A stretch of DNA of 33,260 nt from contig CAJOHK010000012.1 in NCBI GenBank assembly GCA_905234285.1, positions 1-33,260 of the forward strand. The letters are read 5' to 3'. The DNA comes from an uncultured Bacteroidales bacterium (GTDB taxonomy: Bacteria; Bacteroidota; Bacteroidia; Bacteroidales; UBA932). Below the pieces are notes generated by a model that saw only the letters and a list, made by a program, of their open reading frames with translations, made no database searches and was not told where the DNA came from. Below, one piece after another: positions 17,901 to 27,397 of this stretch. Every line of letters starts with the position of its first letter. Position 1 is the first letter of the stretch. The position numbers and the translations under genes are program-made.

Positions 17901-18134
17901 TACATACTCCTTCAGGTAACCGGAACCGCCGAAAACGGCGAAATACAGATTATTCAGCGCATCCTCGCCGTCCAGGGCCTTGGTAATGGACATATCCAGC
18001 GGCATGGAGAACGAGACCTCTACCTTCTCCCCTTCGGGGAAAGGCCGCTGGACCTGCTCACGCTGCACCTCCTCTTCCTTAGTGCAGGAAAAGGTGAGCG
18101 CAAGCAAAGATATGAGCAACAGGCATCGTTTCAT
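14946..18134 (-). CDS. Large fimbrial lipoprotein, probable tip-associated subunit (DUF4906-like)
   Basis: A 1062-residue exported lipoprotein (MKRCLLLISLLALTFSC, Cys17) and the last gene of the fimbrial operon. The start at 18134 is chosen because it gives an ATGA overlap with the preceding stop and a clean signal peptide. Residues 38-53 are an alternating hydrophobic strand then TK (VEVSFSMPL...SITKA), as in the other fimbrillins. Next comes ALNNLYFAVFGGSGYLKEY, typical of large accessory fimbrial proteins annotated as DUF4906. The rest is probably a chain of Ig-like beta-sandwiches with no enzyme motif. Size and last position suggest a tip or adhesin subunit; binding target unknown. Confidence 0.7.
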   Translation of the reverse strand: MKRCLLLISLLALTFSCTKEEEVQREQVQRPFPEGEKVEVSFSMPLDMSITKALDGEDALNNLYFAVFGGSGYLKEYVAATPVPDGTYTYETVQTDVEDNPILDEYGNPVTISHTVPKFKFTAKLTMAESRRTVHLIGNGPEVLSFGWDSSVLPSLLTDPGVKGYWQMVSLPKGIRAQKNSDGDYIDKDGNVIPEGGTGYVADATTAAAFQNIALIRNWAKIVVESSPTSNFTPISYAVINVPKKGTYVPYHAGFVEDYQDKSFTQLEQSGYLGNLPSSTEFDRFVPPAASFTSNPLGEGVAPAENGAVYLYERPVPSASVQPTFVIIYGYYENDEDYSNRGYYYYKVDLMETRQVGEEEWQSSYYPIYRNFKYKIVVNKILSRGQDTPAKAATSAGSADVSADVTTSGVTDISDGIGRLTIKPWLAQTFTTPHGPDNPVEILSVHFSHDGETDMNPNSVKVELLPMTDGGTPIIYQVPDPDNPEEVLPFLDAPSTIEGNEGYRTIRFCTVAPGELVRTQVLRVSGIYGNKKRLYRDIVITIQPIQPLTVKCQKPFIPKTKGTQQIIDFMIPEGLAESMFPLDFTIEAEDMTLTPDNSVANNNLPVITGTSVSEHDGYAGKPAFQFMRTLTWEEYSQATIVTDTQERTWRSISCYFKTTRDISATTVWVYNEYFSKGSAEFEHYRIKEFENLTFTTPIPAYSNEPLTVTFSMQEDAGRIYPDSYPLIEFTANGLLCSTEGVQPGSSTGKFRYQPTQKNVTLTFVTTTADTEEIEIEFEADEYEYARLVPCHFSYAGFVDCQSLPIATGSWSNVVYGHVQCKYKKKTVLFAYKDDALKPQTPVTITVDGLMNHDNTPSFPWTPTASTAWGVDPLYHEVEFFTPNYISQADVVLTLSSPGYVTKVVTAGRFGEGDVNTMSYSSGTMGQLKSTNLGTYKEAINNKGKSRVSLLEAGDNCTGEVVQAGQSIVMKVDAVTSGHTTIWVRFQFKTENGTVLAPDSFEPSVGTVTRYPTKPDMYIWAIPQGYAAPTIRITAPDSRKCQLNGMVVKTLTPTIYYDGGVAQ

Positions 18135-20446
18135 CGCTCTCTGTCGGCCCAAGTGAACTGGGTAATGTCGTCCAATTGATCGTCACCCCAATACCAGGAA
18201 TCGTACACGCAGCGGATGAGGGCTTTGGTAACCGAGGCATCGGAAACGGTCTTGTTATTCTTATCTACATAAACGGCACCATTGGCCGACCAGTAATTAC
18301 CGCTGAACTGCCATTCGAAAACGCCGTTGGCCGACAGCTGCGAGGCGAAGCGAACCTCGGCCTTGGTGGGCAGTCGCCAGCGGCCGGCAGGAAAACCGTT
18401 CTCCTGGAAAGAGGCGCAGCGGTAGCGGGCCTGCTCCAGCGGCGTACCGTCGTACTCGGTTCCACTAAACTTGGTGGAGATACGGAACGAAGGGGCAATC
18501 ATATCTACCGTACGGGCACTGTTCTCGGTGGGATAATAGTACTGCAAGGTTCTCATGGTTCCGGTTTCAATATCCGGAGCCTGGCAGAAATTTCGCAGGT
18601 TATTAACATCGTCCTGACGGGGATCGCCGATAATGAATTCCGAATCGGCGGGCAGTACGGTGGGCGTAATCTTGAACATGTCGGTACCGCCACTGGAATA
18701 GTGGACCACCCTCCAGATATTCTCCAGCTGATAGGCTGCATCGGTCTTGTAGTTGGCATATTGTTCATACCGCTCGCGGGTGAGCTGGTCTCCGTCTACA
18801 TACACATAGCCCCAGTGGTCGGGTTTGCCGTTGGTGAAGGTATCGGGATTGGAGGTATAGTCGATATAGATACCGGGGTACTGCACAATTACCTGGGACT
18901 TACGGTAAGTAAGATCTTCGGGGTGGTCGGTGTGCACCAGGGTATAACTGATGGTGTAGGGCGAGTAGTCAAAGAGAGGATCGGTGTAGTCGTTGTTGAT
19001 GGGGTGGTCCAGAATAATGGCATCGCCTACGTTGGAAAGCCAGTTCTGCCCATTGAAATTGAGGTACTTGGACCCTTCGGGATAGATATCTCCCGCCCCG
19101 GCCTTCATAACCTTGCCGCCCAAAACGGTGGCCCCCACATTGGCCGTACCGTCATAAGGACGGGTGGCCCTCACGTCTATCACCGAAACCGGGTGCGAAC
19201 TCACATAATTGAGGGAAGCTCTGTCTTTATTATAAAGGGTATAGGAATTTCTTTCAACGGCCAGGTAACGGGCGTTGCCAATTTCGGCGTTTTTCACTAC
19301 CACGTTCTTGTCCTGCCAGTCGTAGATGTAGCATGTTCCTTCCAAATCGGCACCGGCCTCGTCATTATCGGTACCCAGAATACCCACCACAATGTTCACG
19401 TGATACCAGTTGTTGCGCACAAAGGAACGGCGGTATTCTTCGCGGCGGTCCTCGGGAATCACAATCTTATAGTAGAACTGCCGCTCCGAGGAAGTGATGC
19501 CTTTTTCCTCATCGGCCTCACGGGCCCAGGGGACCACCAGCTTGAGGTAAGGCTCTATCTTGGGACTGATTTTGGAGCCGTAATCCCAGTGCTGGGGATA
19601 CATGTACATGGGGAAGGTGGTATAGAACTCCCCTTCTTTCTCGAAATAGAAATGTAGACCGGTGGCGTTTTTATAGGCAAAACGCATGGGGTTGTTCTTG
19701 TAGGAGAAATAGGACGGATTGGTGGTAATCTCACCGGTGAGGGCGATGCTGTTTACGCAGTTCACCAGGTAGATTTCCATGCCCTCCAGCATCGGCGTCC
19801 ACACTTCCTCGCCCAGGCGCACCTGGTCGGCCACATGCACACCCACCGTGAGTTTGGCGGCATAGCGGGCAAGTTTGATGGTTCCAGCAGCGGCTACAGC
19901 CTGGGAGCGGCCACGCAGGGACAAGTCCACTACGCCGCTCATGATAAAACGGTCCATGATATGCTGGGCAGGGCCGGCAAAATCAGTAATGTCGGTAAAC
20001 TGTCCCAGTTCTGTAATGGAAGTCCCGCTCAGATCGTCCTCGTTATCTACCATGGTGGTGGGCCAGTTGGCAATGGCCGCCACCGTGACACTGCGGGTAT
20101 CGGTGGCCGAAGGGAACAGCAGGGAGTTCACCTCATCATAAGTGAGCTCCAGGCGGAAAACATGGCTGCGGAGCCTTCCGGATGTCTTTCGCACGTGGTA
20201 AACGGCATCCGAGGTTACGTTGGCATCGGGGTAAAAGAAGAAGTCTACCCAGGAAATGAGGTTCTCGTTATAGGTATCCACGCCGTCCATGGTGCCGTCC
20301 GAGCCGGCCCTGGTTTCCAGGATATCGTCGCTCATCACGGTAATCTCTATCACAGGGCCGTCCCAGCCGCTGTCTTCTGTCTCTTTATTGCAGGAGCACA
20401 GCAGGAAAAGCACTGCCAGCAAAAGATATGACCAACGACTCATCAT
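18131..20446 (-). CDS. Fimbrial lipoprotein with C-terminal lectin-like domain, probable tip adhesin
   Basis: A 771-residue lipoprotein (lipobox LCSC, Cys19). Residues 33-46 are a beta-strand followed by ETRAG: here the candidate maturation site is Arg46, while its operon partners have Lys. The next strand (LISWVDFFFYPD) resembles the first strand after processing in fimbrillins. Residues about 680-760 hold FPAGRWRLPTKAEVRFAS, NYWSANGAVYV and IRCVYDSWYWGDD, a pattern of DUF1566/FISUMP-type domains with a C-type-lectin-like fold, found on many Bacteroidota surface proteins. I infer a ligand-binding fimbrial tip protein. It overlaps both neighbours by 4 nt (ATGA), which points to translational coupling. 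Confidence 0.7.
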   Translation of the reverse strand: MMSRWSYLLLAVLFLLCSCNKETEDSGWDGPVIEITVMSDDILETRAGSDGTMDGVDTYNENLISWVDFFFYPDANVTSDAVYHVRKTSGRLRSHVFRLELTYDEVNSLLFPSATDTRSVTVAAIANWPTTMVDNEDDLSGTSITELGQFTDITDFAGPAQHIMDRFIMSGVVDLSLRGRSQAVAAAGTIKLARYAAKLTVGVHVADQVRLGEEVWTPMLEGMEIYLVNCVNSIALTGEITTNPSYFSYKNNPMRFAYKNATGLHFYFEKEGEFYTTFPMYMYPQHWDYGSKISPKIEPYLKLVVPWAREADEEKGITSSERQFYYKIVIPEDRREEYRRSFVRNNWYHVNIVVGILGTDNDEAGADLEGTCYIYDWQDKNVVVKNAEIGNARYLAVERNSYTLYNKDRASLNYVSSHPVSVIDVRATRPYDGTANVGATVLGGKVMKAGAGDIYPEGSKYLNFNGQNWLSNVGDAIILDHPINNDYTDPLFDYSPYTISYTLVHTDHPEDLTYRKSQVIVQYPGIYIDYTSNPDTFTNGKPDHWGYVYVDGDQLTRERYEQYANYKTDAAYQLENIWRVVHYSSGGTDMFKITPTVLPADSEFIIGDPRQDDVNNLRNFCQAPDIETGTMRTLQYYYPTENSARTVDMIAPSFRISTKFSGTEYDGTPLEQARYRCASFQENGFPAGRWRLPTKAEVRFASQLSANGVFEWQFSGNYWSANGAVYVDKNNKTVSDASVTKALIRCVYDSWYWGDDQLDDITQFTWADRER

Positions 20447-21951
20447 AGCACAAAACGATACACACGGTCTATCAGTTCCGATTCGGCGTCTATGAGACGG
20501 TCTCCCACCTCTACAAAGAAATTGAGGGTGATAGAGCTACCGGTAGCCTGGACGTCGGGATTCTTCCTTATCTCAATATCTATACGGCCGCCCTTGGTGG
20601 CAGGGTCGATAAGGGCCGTTTTGGGCTCTACAATGAAAGCGAAGGCATCTCCCTCGGGCTTGATCATGAGCGTACCTCCCAGCGGAGACTGAATGGTAAG
20701 CGAACCCTTGGCGGCCTCGCCGGGACGGAAACGTACGTCATAATGGTCTTTGGACGTTTCGGTGAGGATGGCCGACTGGTCGGACACCACAAAGGGGATG
20801 GCACCGGAAATGGCCTGATCCGAGAAATTGACCAGATACTCGTTATAGTCCCAGGCCATCACGCTGGTGGCTATCTGGATGCTTCGGCCGCTCATGAACG
20901 CGCCCACCAAGGTCCAGGTGCGGTTCCTGGCAAAATCTCCTGCCTCCTCCATGGTGAACTCGTGGTACTTCTCCACGCCATTCAGCGTATAATAGACATA
21001 GCCGGTAATGTTCTTGTCGGTCTCGCGCAGGTACACATATCCAAGGTCGGTGAGATAGTCATTGGCCACACCGTCGTTGATAAGATTCTCATACTCCTGA
21101 GGGTCCTGGTTCACGTAGAAATAGTGCTCCGGCGATTCATTCTCGGCGATATCCTCCCCCGGACCGGTAAAGGTATAGGTGTCCGGTATATAAGAATCTT
21201 CCAAATTATTCTGGTCATACACAATACCGGTGGCCTGGGTAGTAAACACATACTCGTGCAGCGGAATCTGATGGCCGTTGAGGACAATCCGGTCTATGGA
21301 AAGGTTCTCTTCCTGGGAAGCGCCCTCCGACTTGGTTTTGCAGAAGAGGAAACGCAGGCGCGACACGGCCCGCTTCACCTGGAGCGTGGGAACCTTGAGG
21401 ATGGGAGCCTCGCCCTCTACGGGCAAATTCATGCCCACCGCACTCATGGGAAGGCCTTTATCGGGGTCAACCGTTTGGGTGGGTGGAATGGTGAGGCCGA
21501 AGTAATCGCCGCCAAAGTAGGCATCGTTCACGGTATCCCAATCATGGATGCTGGCGTTGAGCGTGCAGCCGATAGAGGCCGCATTGGCCAGCACGAACAC
21601 ATCTACATTGGGCGCTTCTACGGCAAAGGTGCGGGTAACGGGAAGCGAATAGCGGCGGATACCACCGGCAGCCGGGAAATCGCTCTCGGGGATATCGCGA
21701 GAGACCACATAGGCATGATTGTCGGAGCGGAAAACCCAAACCGACAGGCTGTGAAGGGCATTCTCGGCGCCGGTGGCTGGAAGCTCTCCCACGGCAGCCT
21801 TGGAAAGGGTCCCCTTGGGGAAGTCGATGGCAAGGCCCAAGGAAGAATCATCCTCCCATACAGTCTCCTGATCCGGGGTGTCGGCGCCCTTATTGCAGGA
21901 CAGCATGAGCCACCCTGCCAGCAACAGCCATATGATACGCGCACTTCTCAT
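20443..21951 (-). CDS. Fimbrial lipoprotein, minor or adaptor subunit
   Basis: A 502-residue lipoprotein (leader MRSARIIWLLLAGWLMLSC, Cys19). Residues about 38-51 form the strand-then-SK pattern (LGLAIDFPKGTLSKAA), and then LHSLSVWVFRSDN, the usual first strand of the N-terminal fimbrillin domain. The remainder looks beta-rich and carries no enzymatic motif. It is shorter than the three large Mfa1-like proteins and lacks their C-terminal LTLGLSVDI-type strand, so it is more likely an adaptor or tip component than a shaft protein. Four-nucleotide overlaps on both sides. The function is inferred from context. Confidence 0.65.
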   Translation of the reverse strand: MRSARIIWLLLAGWLMLSCNKGADTPDQETVWEDDSSLGLAIDFPKGTLSKAAVGELPATGAENALHSLSVWVFRSDNHAYVVSRDIPESDFPAAGGIRRYSLPVTRTFAVEAPNVDVFVLANAASIGCTLNASIHDWDTVNDAYFGGDYFGLTIPPTQTVDPDKGLPMSAVGMNLPVEGEAPILKVPTLQVKRAVSRLRFLFCKTKSEGASQEENLSIDRIVLNGHQIPLHEYVFTTQATGIVYDQNNLEDSYIPDTYTFTGPGEDIAENESPEHYFYVNQDPQEYENLINDGVANDYLTDLGYVYLRETDKNITGYVYYTLNGVEKYHEFTMEEAGDFARNRTWTLVGAFMSGRSIQIATSVMAWDYNEYLVNFSDQAISGAIPFVVSDQSAILTETSKDHYDVRFRPGEAAKGSLTIQSPLGGTLMIKPEGDAFAFIVEPKTALIDPATKGGRIDIEIRKNPDVQATGSSITLNFFVEVGDRLIDAESELIDRVYRFVL

Positions 21952-23864
21952 TCCAGAATAATATAGGAGGCGGCCGACTGGGTCCAGCTGGTAGCCGTTT
22001 GAACGCCAATGAGGAGCTGCGGGTCTCCCATCTCGGGGATGGACACATGCGCATTCTCCAACGTGCTCACCACGCAGTTGGCGGTGGTGAAATAGTCCGA
22101 GGCAAATACGCTTTCCTGGCTTTGTCCCTCGGGTTTTTGCAGTTTACCCGCCAGGTAGAAGTGACTGCCGGGGATAATGATACCCTCGGCGCCGTAGAAG
22201 GCCGAACCGCTGTCGTTCCTGAGCTCGATGAAGAAGTATACGTCGGTGTTGGCGGGAGTGGGCAGCACCAGGGTGCGAAGCTCAGCCGACGGAGCGGTGG
22301 TGAGGTACACACCCGATACCTTGCTGTCGTAGCTGAAGTACTCATCTGTAGCCGAGGGATCCGGGGTAAAGTCGTAGCGCTGCCGGAACTGGCTGCCTAC
22401 GATGATGCCGGTTACCGGGAAATGGGTGCCGCTGGCTTCGCAATAGGTGCGCGCATCGCCGTCGTTGTCGGGCAAATTGACCTGGTTGGCCTTAATGGTT
22501 AACACCAGCAGCCCGTTGGCATACTCCAGGGCATTGTCTATGGCTACCGACTTGGTGCTGGTTACCACCACCTTGCCGGAACGGTACTGGGAGACAATCT
22601 GTTCCCAGGTTTGTGCCGAATAAGTATACTGCTTATAGATTTCCCGCGAAGTGGAGGTACTCACCGTAGATTGCGTGTAGTAATACAGCGCAGGCATATA
22701 GCAGTAGCTGTTGATGGGCGCCACGCCGTCAAGGCTCTCGGCAACGGTAACAAACTTATGTCCGTTCCACCGAAGGGCGGCGGCGCCGGCAGGAAGGCCC
22801 AGTGAAACGGGATAGGTGCGCAAATCCTCACTCACAAAACTGACGTTGGTGCCCGTAATGGTAATGCGGTTGTCGGCTACCAGCTGGGCAAAACGGGACA
22901 GCAGCAAATCCTTGAGCTGGGTATACATGCTGCTGTAGGTGAGAGGGTCGGTGCCACCATCGGTTAAAACAGCATCGAATTCCTCCGAGCCGATTCTGTG
23001 CTTGTAGGCGGTAGGGTCGTTGTTCTCGTACTGGACAAGGGTTTGGTACAGGGCCGACAGGAGGTATTTTACATTCTCTCCGGCCCCGGTAGTGAGCTGC
23101 CCCACATTGGTGAGCCGCTCAAAGGCATCCCTTAACTCGGCGCTGCCCAGATTCTGGTCCCAGCGCACTTCCATCTGGGCCGAATAGTATACACCGTTGC
23201 GCAAATAGTAATAGCTTTGCGGGAAGGCGGCATCTTCGGCAATGGCATTGAGGATATCGGCAATGGACTGCGCCGCTGCCGGCAGATCGGCCGAGGTGAG
23301 AATGGGGAAAGGCGAGAAGGTAAGGTTGCCGGCCGTCATTATGTTGTCGGAAAAGCCCGACTCGATGAGGGCGCCGTTGATGCGCTTGTCGTCCAGCGGA
23401 GTGCTTGCCTCCACCGCCACGGACCTGCCGTATACCAAAACGGTGGACGTGCCCGTAGGAAGGGTGGCGTCGGCCCCGGGATACAGGTGGGAGTTGTTAT
23501 TGCGGACCAGCCCCTTATGATAGGAACTGCCGTCGGAGGAAGCCATTAAATCGGAGTCGTCGTTGATGGACGGAAGCACATTGCAACCGGCCAGGGAAAG
23601 ATCGTCGGGGCCGACAGAAGTGGCCGACTCGAAGGGTACCACACGCACATAGTCCATGCCGCGGAAAGCAGGGGTCGAGGCCAGTTCTGTCAAGGCGGTA
23701 TAATCGGACTTGGTAGCCTTACCGCCGCCCAGGGAGAAGGCCAAGTCGGCCGATGTGGGCTCCCCGGCCACGAAAGGCTGGGTATCGCCCTCATAGGCCG
23801 ATGTGCAGGCAGCCACCACCAGGATGGCCATTCCTAACCCTATGAACTTCCCCTCACGCATCAT
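21948..23864 (-). CDS. Mfa1-like fimbrillin lipoprotein (third paralogue)
   Basis: A 638-residue lipoprotein (lipobox VVAAC, Cys20 counting from 23864; an alternative ATG is one codon downstream). The strand-then-TK pattern is at 41-52 (LAFSLGGGKATKSD), followed by FRGMDYVRVVPFES, the signature found at this place in Mfa1-family subunits. The end retains ASDYFTTANCVVSTLENAHVSIPEM, which parallels the DYVTTA...YAYLTVPDLR segment of the two upstream fimbrillins, but the last strand is altered (TSWTQSAASYIILE). It starts directly at the stop of the Mfa2-like gene. Probably a minor shaft or junction subunit. Confidence 0.75.
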   Translation of the reverse strand: MMREGKFIGLGMAILVVAACTSAYEGDTQPFVAGEPTSADLAFSLGGGKATKSDYTALTELASTPAFRGMDYVRVVPFESATSVGPDDLSLAGCNVLPSINDDSDLMASSDGSSYHKGLVRNNNSHLYPGADATLPTGTSTVLVYGRSVAVEASTPLDDKRINGALIESGFSDNIMTAGNLTFSPFPILTSADLPAAAQSIADILNAIAEDAAFPQSYYYLRNGVYYSAQMEVRWDQNLGSAELRDAFERLTNVGQLTTGAGENVKYLLSALYQTLVQYENNDPTAYKHRIGSEEFDAVLTDGGTDPLTYSSMYTQLKDLLLSRFAQLVADNRITITGTNVSFVSEDLRTYPVSLGLPAGAAALRWNGHKFVTVAESLDGVAPINSYCYMPALYYYTQSTVSTSTSREIYKQYTYSAQTWEQIVSQYRSGKVVVTSTKSVAIDNALEYANGLLVLTIKANQVNLPDNDGDARTYCEASGTHFPVTGIIVGSQFRQRYDFTPDPSATDEYFSYDSKVSGVYLTTAPSAELRTLVLPTPANTDVYFFIELRNDSGSAFYGAEGIIIPGSHFYLAGKLQKPEGQSQESVFASDYFTTANCVVSTLENAHVSIPEMGDPQLLIGVQTATSWTQSAASYIILE

Positions 23865-24896
23865 TTACAGTACAATTTCTCCGGAAACACCCGGCGACCA
23901 GTCCAGGGTAACAGACACCGACACCGAGGGGTCTCCGGGAGACACCCGACCGTTGTCAAAGGCCTTGGCTTTCACAAGCTTGAGCTGCCCGGGGCGCAGG
24001 GGCTGGCTGATTCCCAACACTGTTTCCGTTATGGTGCCATTCTGAAGCGTGGCATAGGCTCTCATCTGCCAAAGGGAATGGTCGGCCGATTCGCTCACGA
24101 ACGGATCGTCGGTATCTACCGTAGACTTGGGCTGCGGGATGTCCCTAGAGGGGAATGAGACGGCGACAAAGCACATCAGGCCGGGGTCCTCAAGCTGGAG
24201 TTTGACGGGCCTTACAACAGGAGAATAAGGGAAACGGTAGAGGCTGTCACACACACTGAACTCTGTGGCAAAGCCGTTCATGAACACCTTGAGGTCCCTG
24301 ATTCCGCTGCCAGTTGTATCTACAACTATGGCCGAGGCACAGTTGACCATATAGAGGTTCACATTGAACTCCTGGTCCACGTCATCCCGCATTACCATGG
24401 GAAGCCTGGCACTGAAGATACCGCTACGGAGCGAAGGGATGGTATCGGCCACATCGCGAACAATCCGGGCTTTGTGGCACTTATCGGCGTCTGCCACCTT
24501 CATCATGGTGGTATCTACGTTGGCCAAAGCCGTGTGCATATAGTTACGCACCGGAATTTTGAGCGTGTAACTATACTGGTTAGTCTCCATCTCAATGGAC
24601 TCGTGGTGAAGGCGAAGGGAATCGGCCATCACATCGTAGAAACTCAAGTCTACATCTTTGGCAAAATCGGTGAACACCTTGGAGAGCGTATCCTTGAGAA
24701 CCCGGGCTACTTTGAGCTCAGACTCCAGGGTGAGCTGGGTGTTGATTTCCGTAGTTATGTTGGTCACCAGACGCAGTTCGTAGTCCAGCGAGCTGTAAGT
24801 GTAGCAGTCACGAACATCTTCGTCCACGAGAGCACAGCCGGTGAAGGCTGCACTCCCGAGGAGAAGCATTACCGCGTATTTAACTACGGATTTCAC
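23865..24896 (-). CDS. FimB/Mfa2-family fimbrial anchor lipoprotein
   Basis: A 343-residue lipoprotein (leader to FTGCALVDED, Cys21). The start of the mature protein, VRDCYTYSSLDYELRLVTN with a paired-looking cysteine, and the overall length fit the FimB/Mfa2 family. In Porphyromonas gingivalis these proteins stay lipidated, anchor the fimbria in the outer membrane and limit its length. Unlike all other fimbrial subunits here it has no strand-T/S-K site near the N-terminus, as expected for an anchor that is not proteolytically activated. It sits between the second and third Mfa1-like genes, 6 nt after the former. Confidence 0.82.
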   Translation of the reverse strand: MKSVVKYAVMLLLGSAAFTGCALVDEDVRDCYTYSSLDYELRLVTNITTEINTQLTLESELKVARVLKDTLSKVFTDFAKDVDLSFYDVMADSLRLHHESIEMETNQYSYTLKIPVRNYMHTALANVDTTMMKVADADKCHKARIVRDVADTIPSLRSGIFSARLPMVMRDDVDQEFNVNLYMVNCASAIVVDTTGSGIRDLKVFMNGFATEFSVCDSLYRFPYSPVVRPVKLQLEDPGLMCFVAVSFPSRDIPQPKSTVDTDDPFVSESADHSLWQMRAYATLQNGTITETVLGISQPLRPGQLKLVKAKAFDNGRVSPGDPSVSVSVTLDWSPGVSGEIVL

Positions 24897-24902
24897 TGAA
24901 TA

Positions 24903-27374
24903 TTAGTTTAATATACCCATATTTACATCGAAGGCCAGACCGGGCGTCCAGGTCATATCCACCGACACACCCAGAGAAACCTGGCTGGAGCGAAGATCCG
25001 GCACGGTCACATAAGCGTGTTTGAGGCAGTCCTTACCAAAGACCAGGTTGGCGGTGGTAACATAATCCTGCATGAGTACGCGGGGTGCGTTGATGGTCTT
25101 ACCATTGGCGGGATTGAACGGAGGATAGCAATAGTAGTCTCTGTCCAGATCGGAGAAGGCGGCATCGTTGGACTCACGGGCCTTCTGGATGGCATCGGAC
25201 AGATTCAACTTACCCACCAGATAGAAAACGCCGCCATTTCTTACCAGGTTCATCTCGCCCCAGAAGTCTTCACCGGTGTTGTTCACCAGCTCCAGTCCGA
25301 TATAAACGTCGGACTGTTCGTCGGCCGGTTTGGTAGCGTCGTAGTTATCCCAGAGCATGGTGTAAATGGTGTTACTGGAACCTACGGCGAAGGGAGTATA
25401 AACCCTGTCATACACAATCTTGTCAAAGGGATTGTCCTGGTAATTCAAGTTCTTGAACTTCTTCTCGCTATCATCCCAAACTGCACCGCCATAAGCGCCA
25501 TTGTCGGGGTAACGGGTATAATCCCAACCCACCACATCGGCCTGGCCGGCTACGACGATACCGGTAACCAGGAGACCACCATCATAAGACGTGGAGACTG
25601 TAATCTCTTGATCATCCTCACCGGGGTGAAGGGCGGCATTGTTATCAAAGAGCTTGGTAACTCCGGTGCCGAATTTTGCCGTAGAGGCCAGCAGGGCCGT
25701 ACCGTAGTTGATGTTGTTAATCATGGCGACGGAACGGGTCGAGGACAACACGGTTCCCTTAGCGGTCCATCCAGAGGTCCACTGGTCTTCGTTGTCCCAT
25801 GCCTGTACCGATGCAGGATAGTCGGCTCCCTTCTTCACGTCATTGGACACGCGGATGGGTGAGTTGCCATAGTACATGAGCTCGGCCGGATAACGGTAAT
25901 TATAGATGGGGAAGGTGGCACCACCTAAACCATAAGCGGGGATGCTGGTAATATAATAGAAATGGTCCATTCCCAACTGGGTCTCATTATCCGTACCCTT
26001 CTCGATATTGATAATGGCAGCACCGAAAGGAAGGTCAATGTTAACTGGGAAGCCGCCCTGTGAATCATGAGGGAAGTAGGAATCCTTAAAGTATTGTGCC
26101 AAAATGGGCTGATAGGTATTCCACTCGTTGGGCGAACAGCGGGTTTCCAACTTGGCAAGAATGTCATCTACCTTAACAGAGCCGTCACTGTTCCTGTAGA
26201 AATCCAGGCCGCCGTCGGTGGAATGAGTAAAGAAAACGGAAATACGGGCTTCCAGATCCTCGGCCAAAAGTTTAACGGCCTGCTCTTCCCAACGCATAGG
26301 ATCAGAATCTTTCACACGTTCAACTATGCTATGGAGGTCTTCGATGGTATGCAGCACAGAAATGGCACTACCGGCACGCAGTTCCTTGAGGTCTCCGCTT
26401 ACGCGTACAGTGGTAAGTGCAGAGTAGGCTTCTCCCAGGGCTTCACCCAGGGCATTGAACTCAAAAGGGATACCGCTTTCGGTCTTGATCACATCGTTGG
26501 GATCGGTGACAGTGTCGTCATAGTTATCGTACATGTAATCGTACATCCTTCCTAGTTGCTTCCAGGCCAGCTGGCCTTTGTAGCAGGTGTATTTATCGCC
26601 ACCTACTATCATCTCGGTGCCGTCGTCGGTAGAAGACACATCGGGAAGGGTTATATTATTCGGCGGTGTGGGGAACCAGAAGGCATAACTCTTGTCTTGG
26701 GAACCTGTGGGCCCCGTCCAGAAAGTGGACTCTTTCACCAGGCCGGAAACGAGCAGGTAATTGAAGATTTTGGAGAATACGAATGTGCCGGCATCGTAGG
26801 CGTTTCGATCTGGCATACGGGTGCACAGGGAATAGGTAAGGGTGGTGAGGTCATTAGGGTCACCGTACATGCTTACCTTACCTTGAATATCATCGGCAAA
26901 GGACTTCTTGGCCTTTCCGTACATTACAACTGTATTGGTTCCCAGAGGGAGGGACAGTTCCATGGTACGGGAAGCCTTGCTGGAAGTTACCGAATTCTCG
27001 GGGAAGAGGGAGCCCAGATTGAAGTCTCGGGTGGCGGCAACAGGATTGTTGTCAAAGATGGGTCTGTAGAAGAAATTGCCCTTATCCTCGCTGCCATAAG
27101 GAAGCGCATAGGTAAGAAGGTGCGCATCGTCCAGACCAAGGAATTGACCGTCCATCTGCACGAATTCGGCCGTGGTTTTGGTGTCCTTGCCGGTGGTGGT
27201 AGAAATGTTGAGCACAAACTCTGCCTTCACGGTTTGGGTTTCGGGGTCATAGTCCGGGCTGGGTTCGGCCTCGGGGGTAGCCGGCGTGAGCTCGTCAATT
27301 TTATCGGCCTCTTTCTCGCAGGCAACTACAGCTAAAAGCGCAATAGCTCCGAAAAGTAAATAATTGTGTTTCAT
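24903..27374 (-). CDS. Mfa1-like fimbrillin lipoprotein (second paralogue)
   Basis: An 823-residue lipoprotein; the start MKHNYLLFGAIALLAVVAC (Cys19) is chosen over an in-frame ATG at 27401 because it begins a proper signal peptide and avoids overlapping the upstream gene. The donor-type strand and TK lie at 51-66 (AEFVLNIST...DTKTT), followed by FLGLDDAHLLTYALP, matching FRGMADAKLMTWASP in the upstream paralogue. The C-terminus (MQDYVTTANLVF, HAYVTVPDLRSSQVSLGVSVDMTWTPGL) is clearly related to that paralogue. It is larger than P. gingivalis Mfa1, so extra loops are likely. Probable shaft subunit of the fimbria. Confidence 0.82.
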   Translation of the reverse strand: MKHNYLLFGAIALLAVVACEKEADKIDELTPATPEAEPSPDYDPETQTVKAEFVLNISTTTGKDTKTTAEFVQMDGQFLGLDDAHLLTYALPYGSEDKGNFFYRPIFDNNPVAATRDFNLGSLFPENSVTSSKASRTMELSLPLGTNTVVMYGKAKKSFADDIQGKVSMYGDPNDLTTLTYSLCTRMPDRNAYDAGTFVFSKIFNYLLVSGLVKESTFWTGPTGSQDKSYAFWFPTPPNNITLPDVSSTDDGTEMIVGGDKYTCYKGQLAWKQLGRMYDYMYDNYDDTVTDPNDVIKTESGIPFEFNALGEALGEAYSALTTVRVSGDLKELRAGSAISVLHTIEDLHSIVERVKDSDPMRWEEQAVKLLAEDLEARISVFFTHSTDGGLDFYRNSDGSVKVDDILAKLETRCSPNEWNTYQPILAQYFKDSYFPHDSQGGFPVNIDLPFGAAIINIEKGTDNETQLGMDHFYYITSIPAYGLGGATFPIYNYRYPAELMYYGNSPIRVSNDVKKGADYPASVQAWDNEDQWTSGWTAKGTVLSSTRSVAMINNINYGTALLASTAKFGTGVTKLFDNNAALHPGEDDQEITVSTSYDGGLLVTGIVVAGQADVVGWDYTRYPDNGAYGGAVWDDSEKKFKNLNYQDNPFDKIVYDRVYTPFAVGSSNTIYTMLWDNYDATKPADEQSDVYIGLELVNNTGEDFWGEMNLVRNGGVFYLVGKLNLSDAIQKARESNDAAFSDLDRDYYCYPPFNPANGKTINAPRVLMQDYVTTANLVFGKDCLKHAYVTVPDLRSSQVSLGVSVDMTWTPGLAFDVNMGILN

Positions 27375-27397
27375 ATCGTGTATATTTTTTATTCGAA

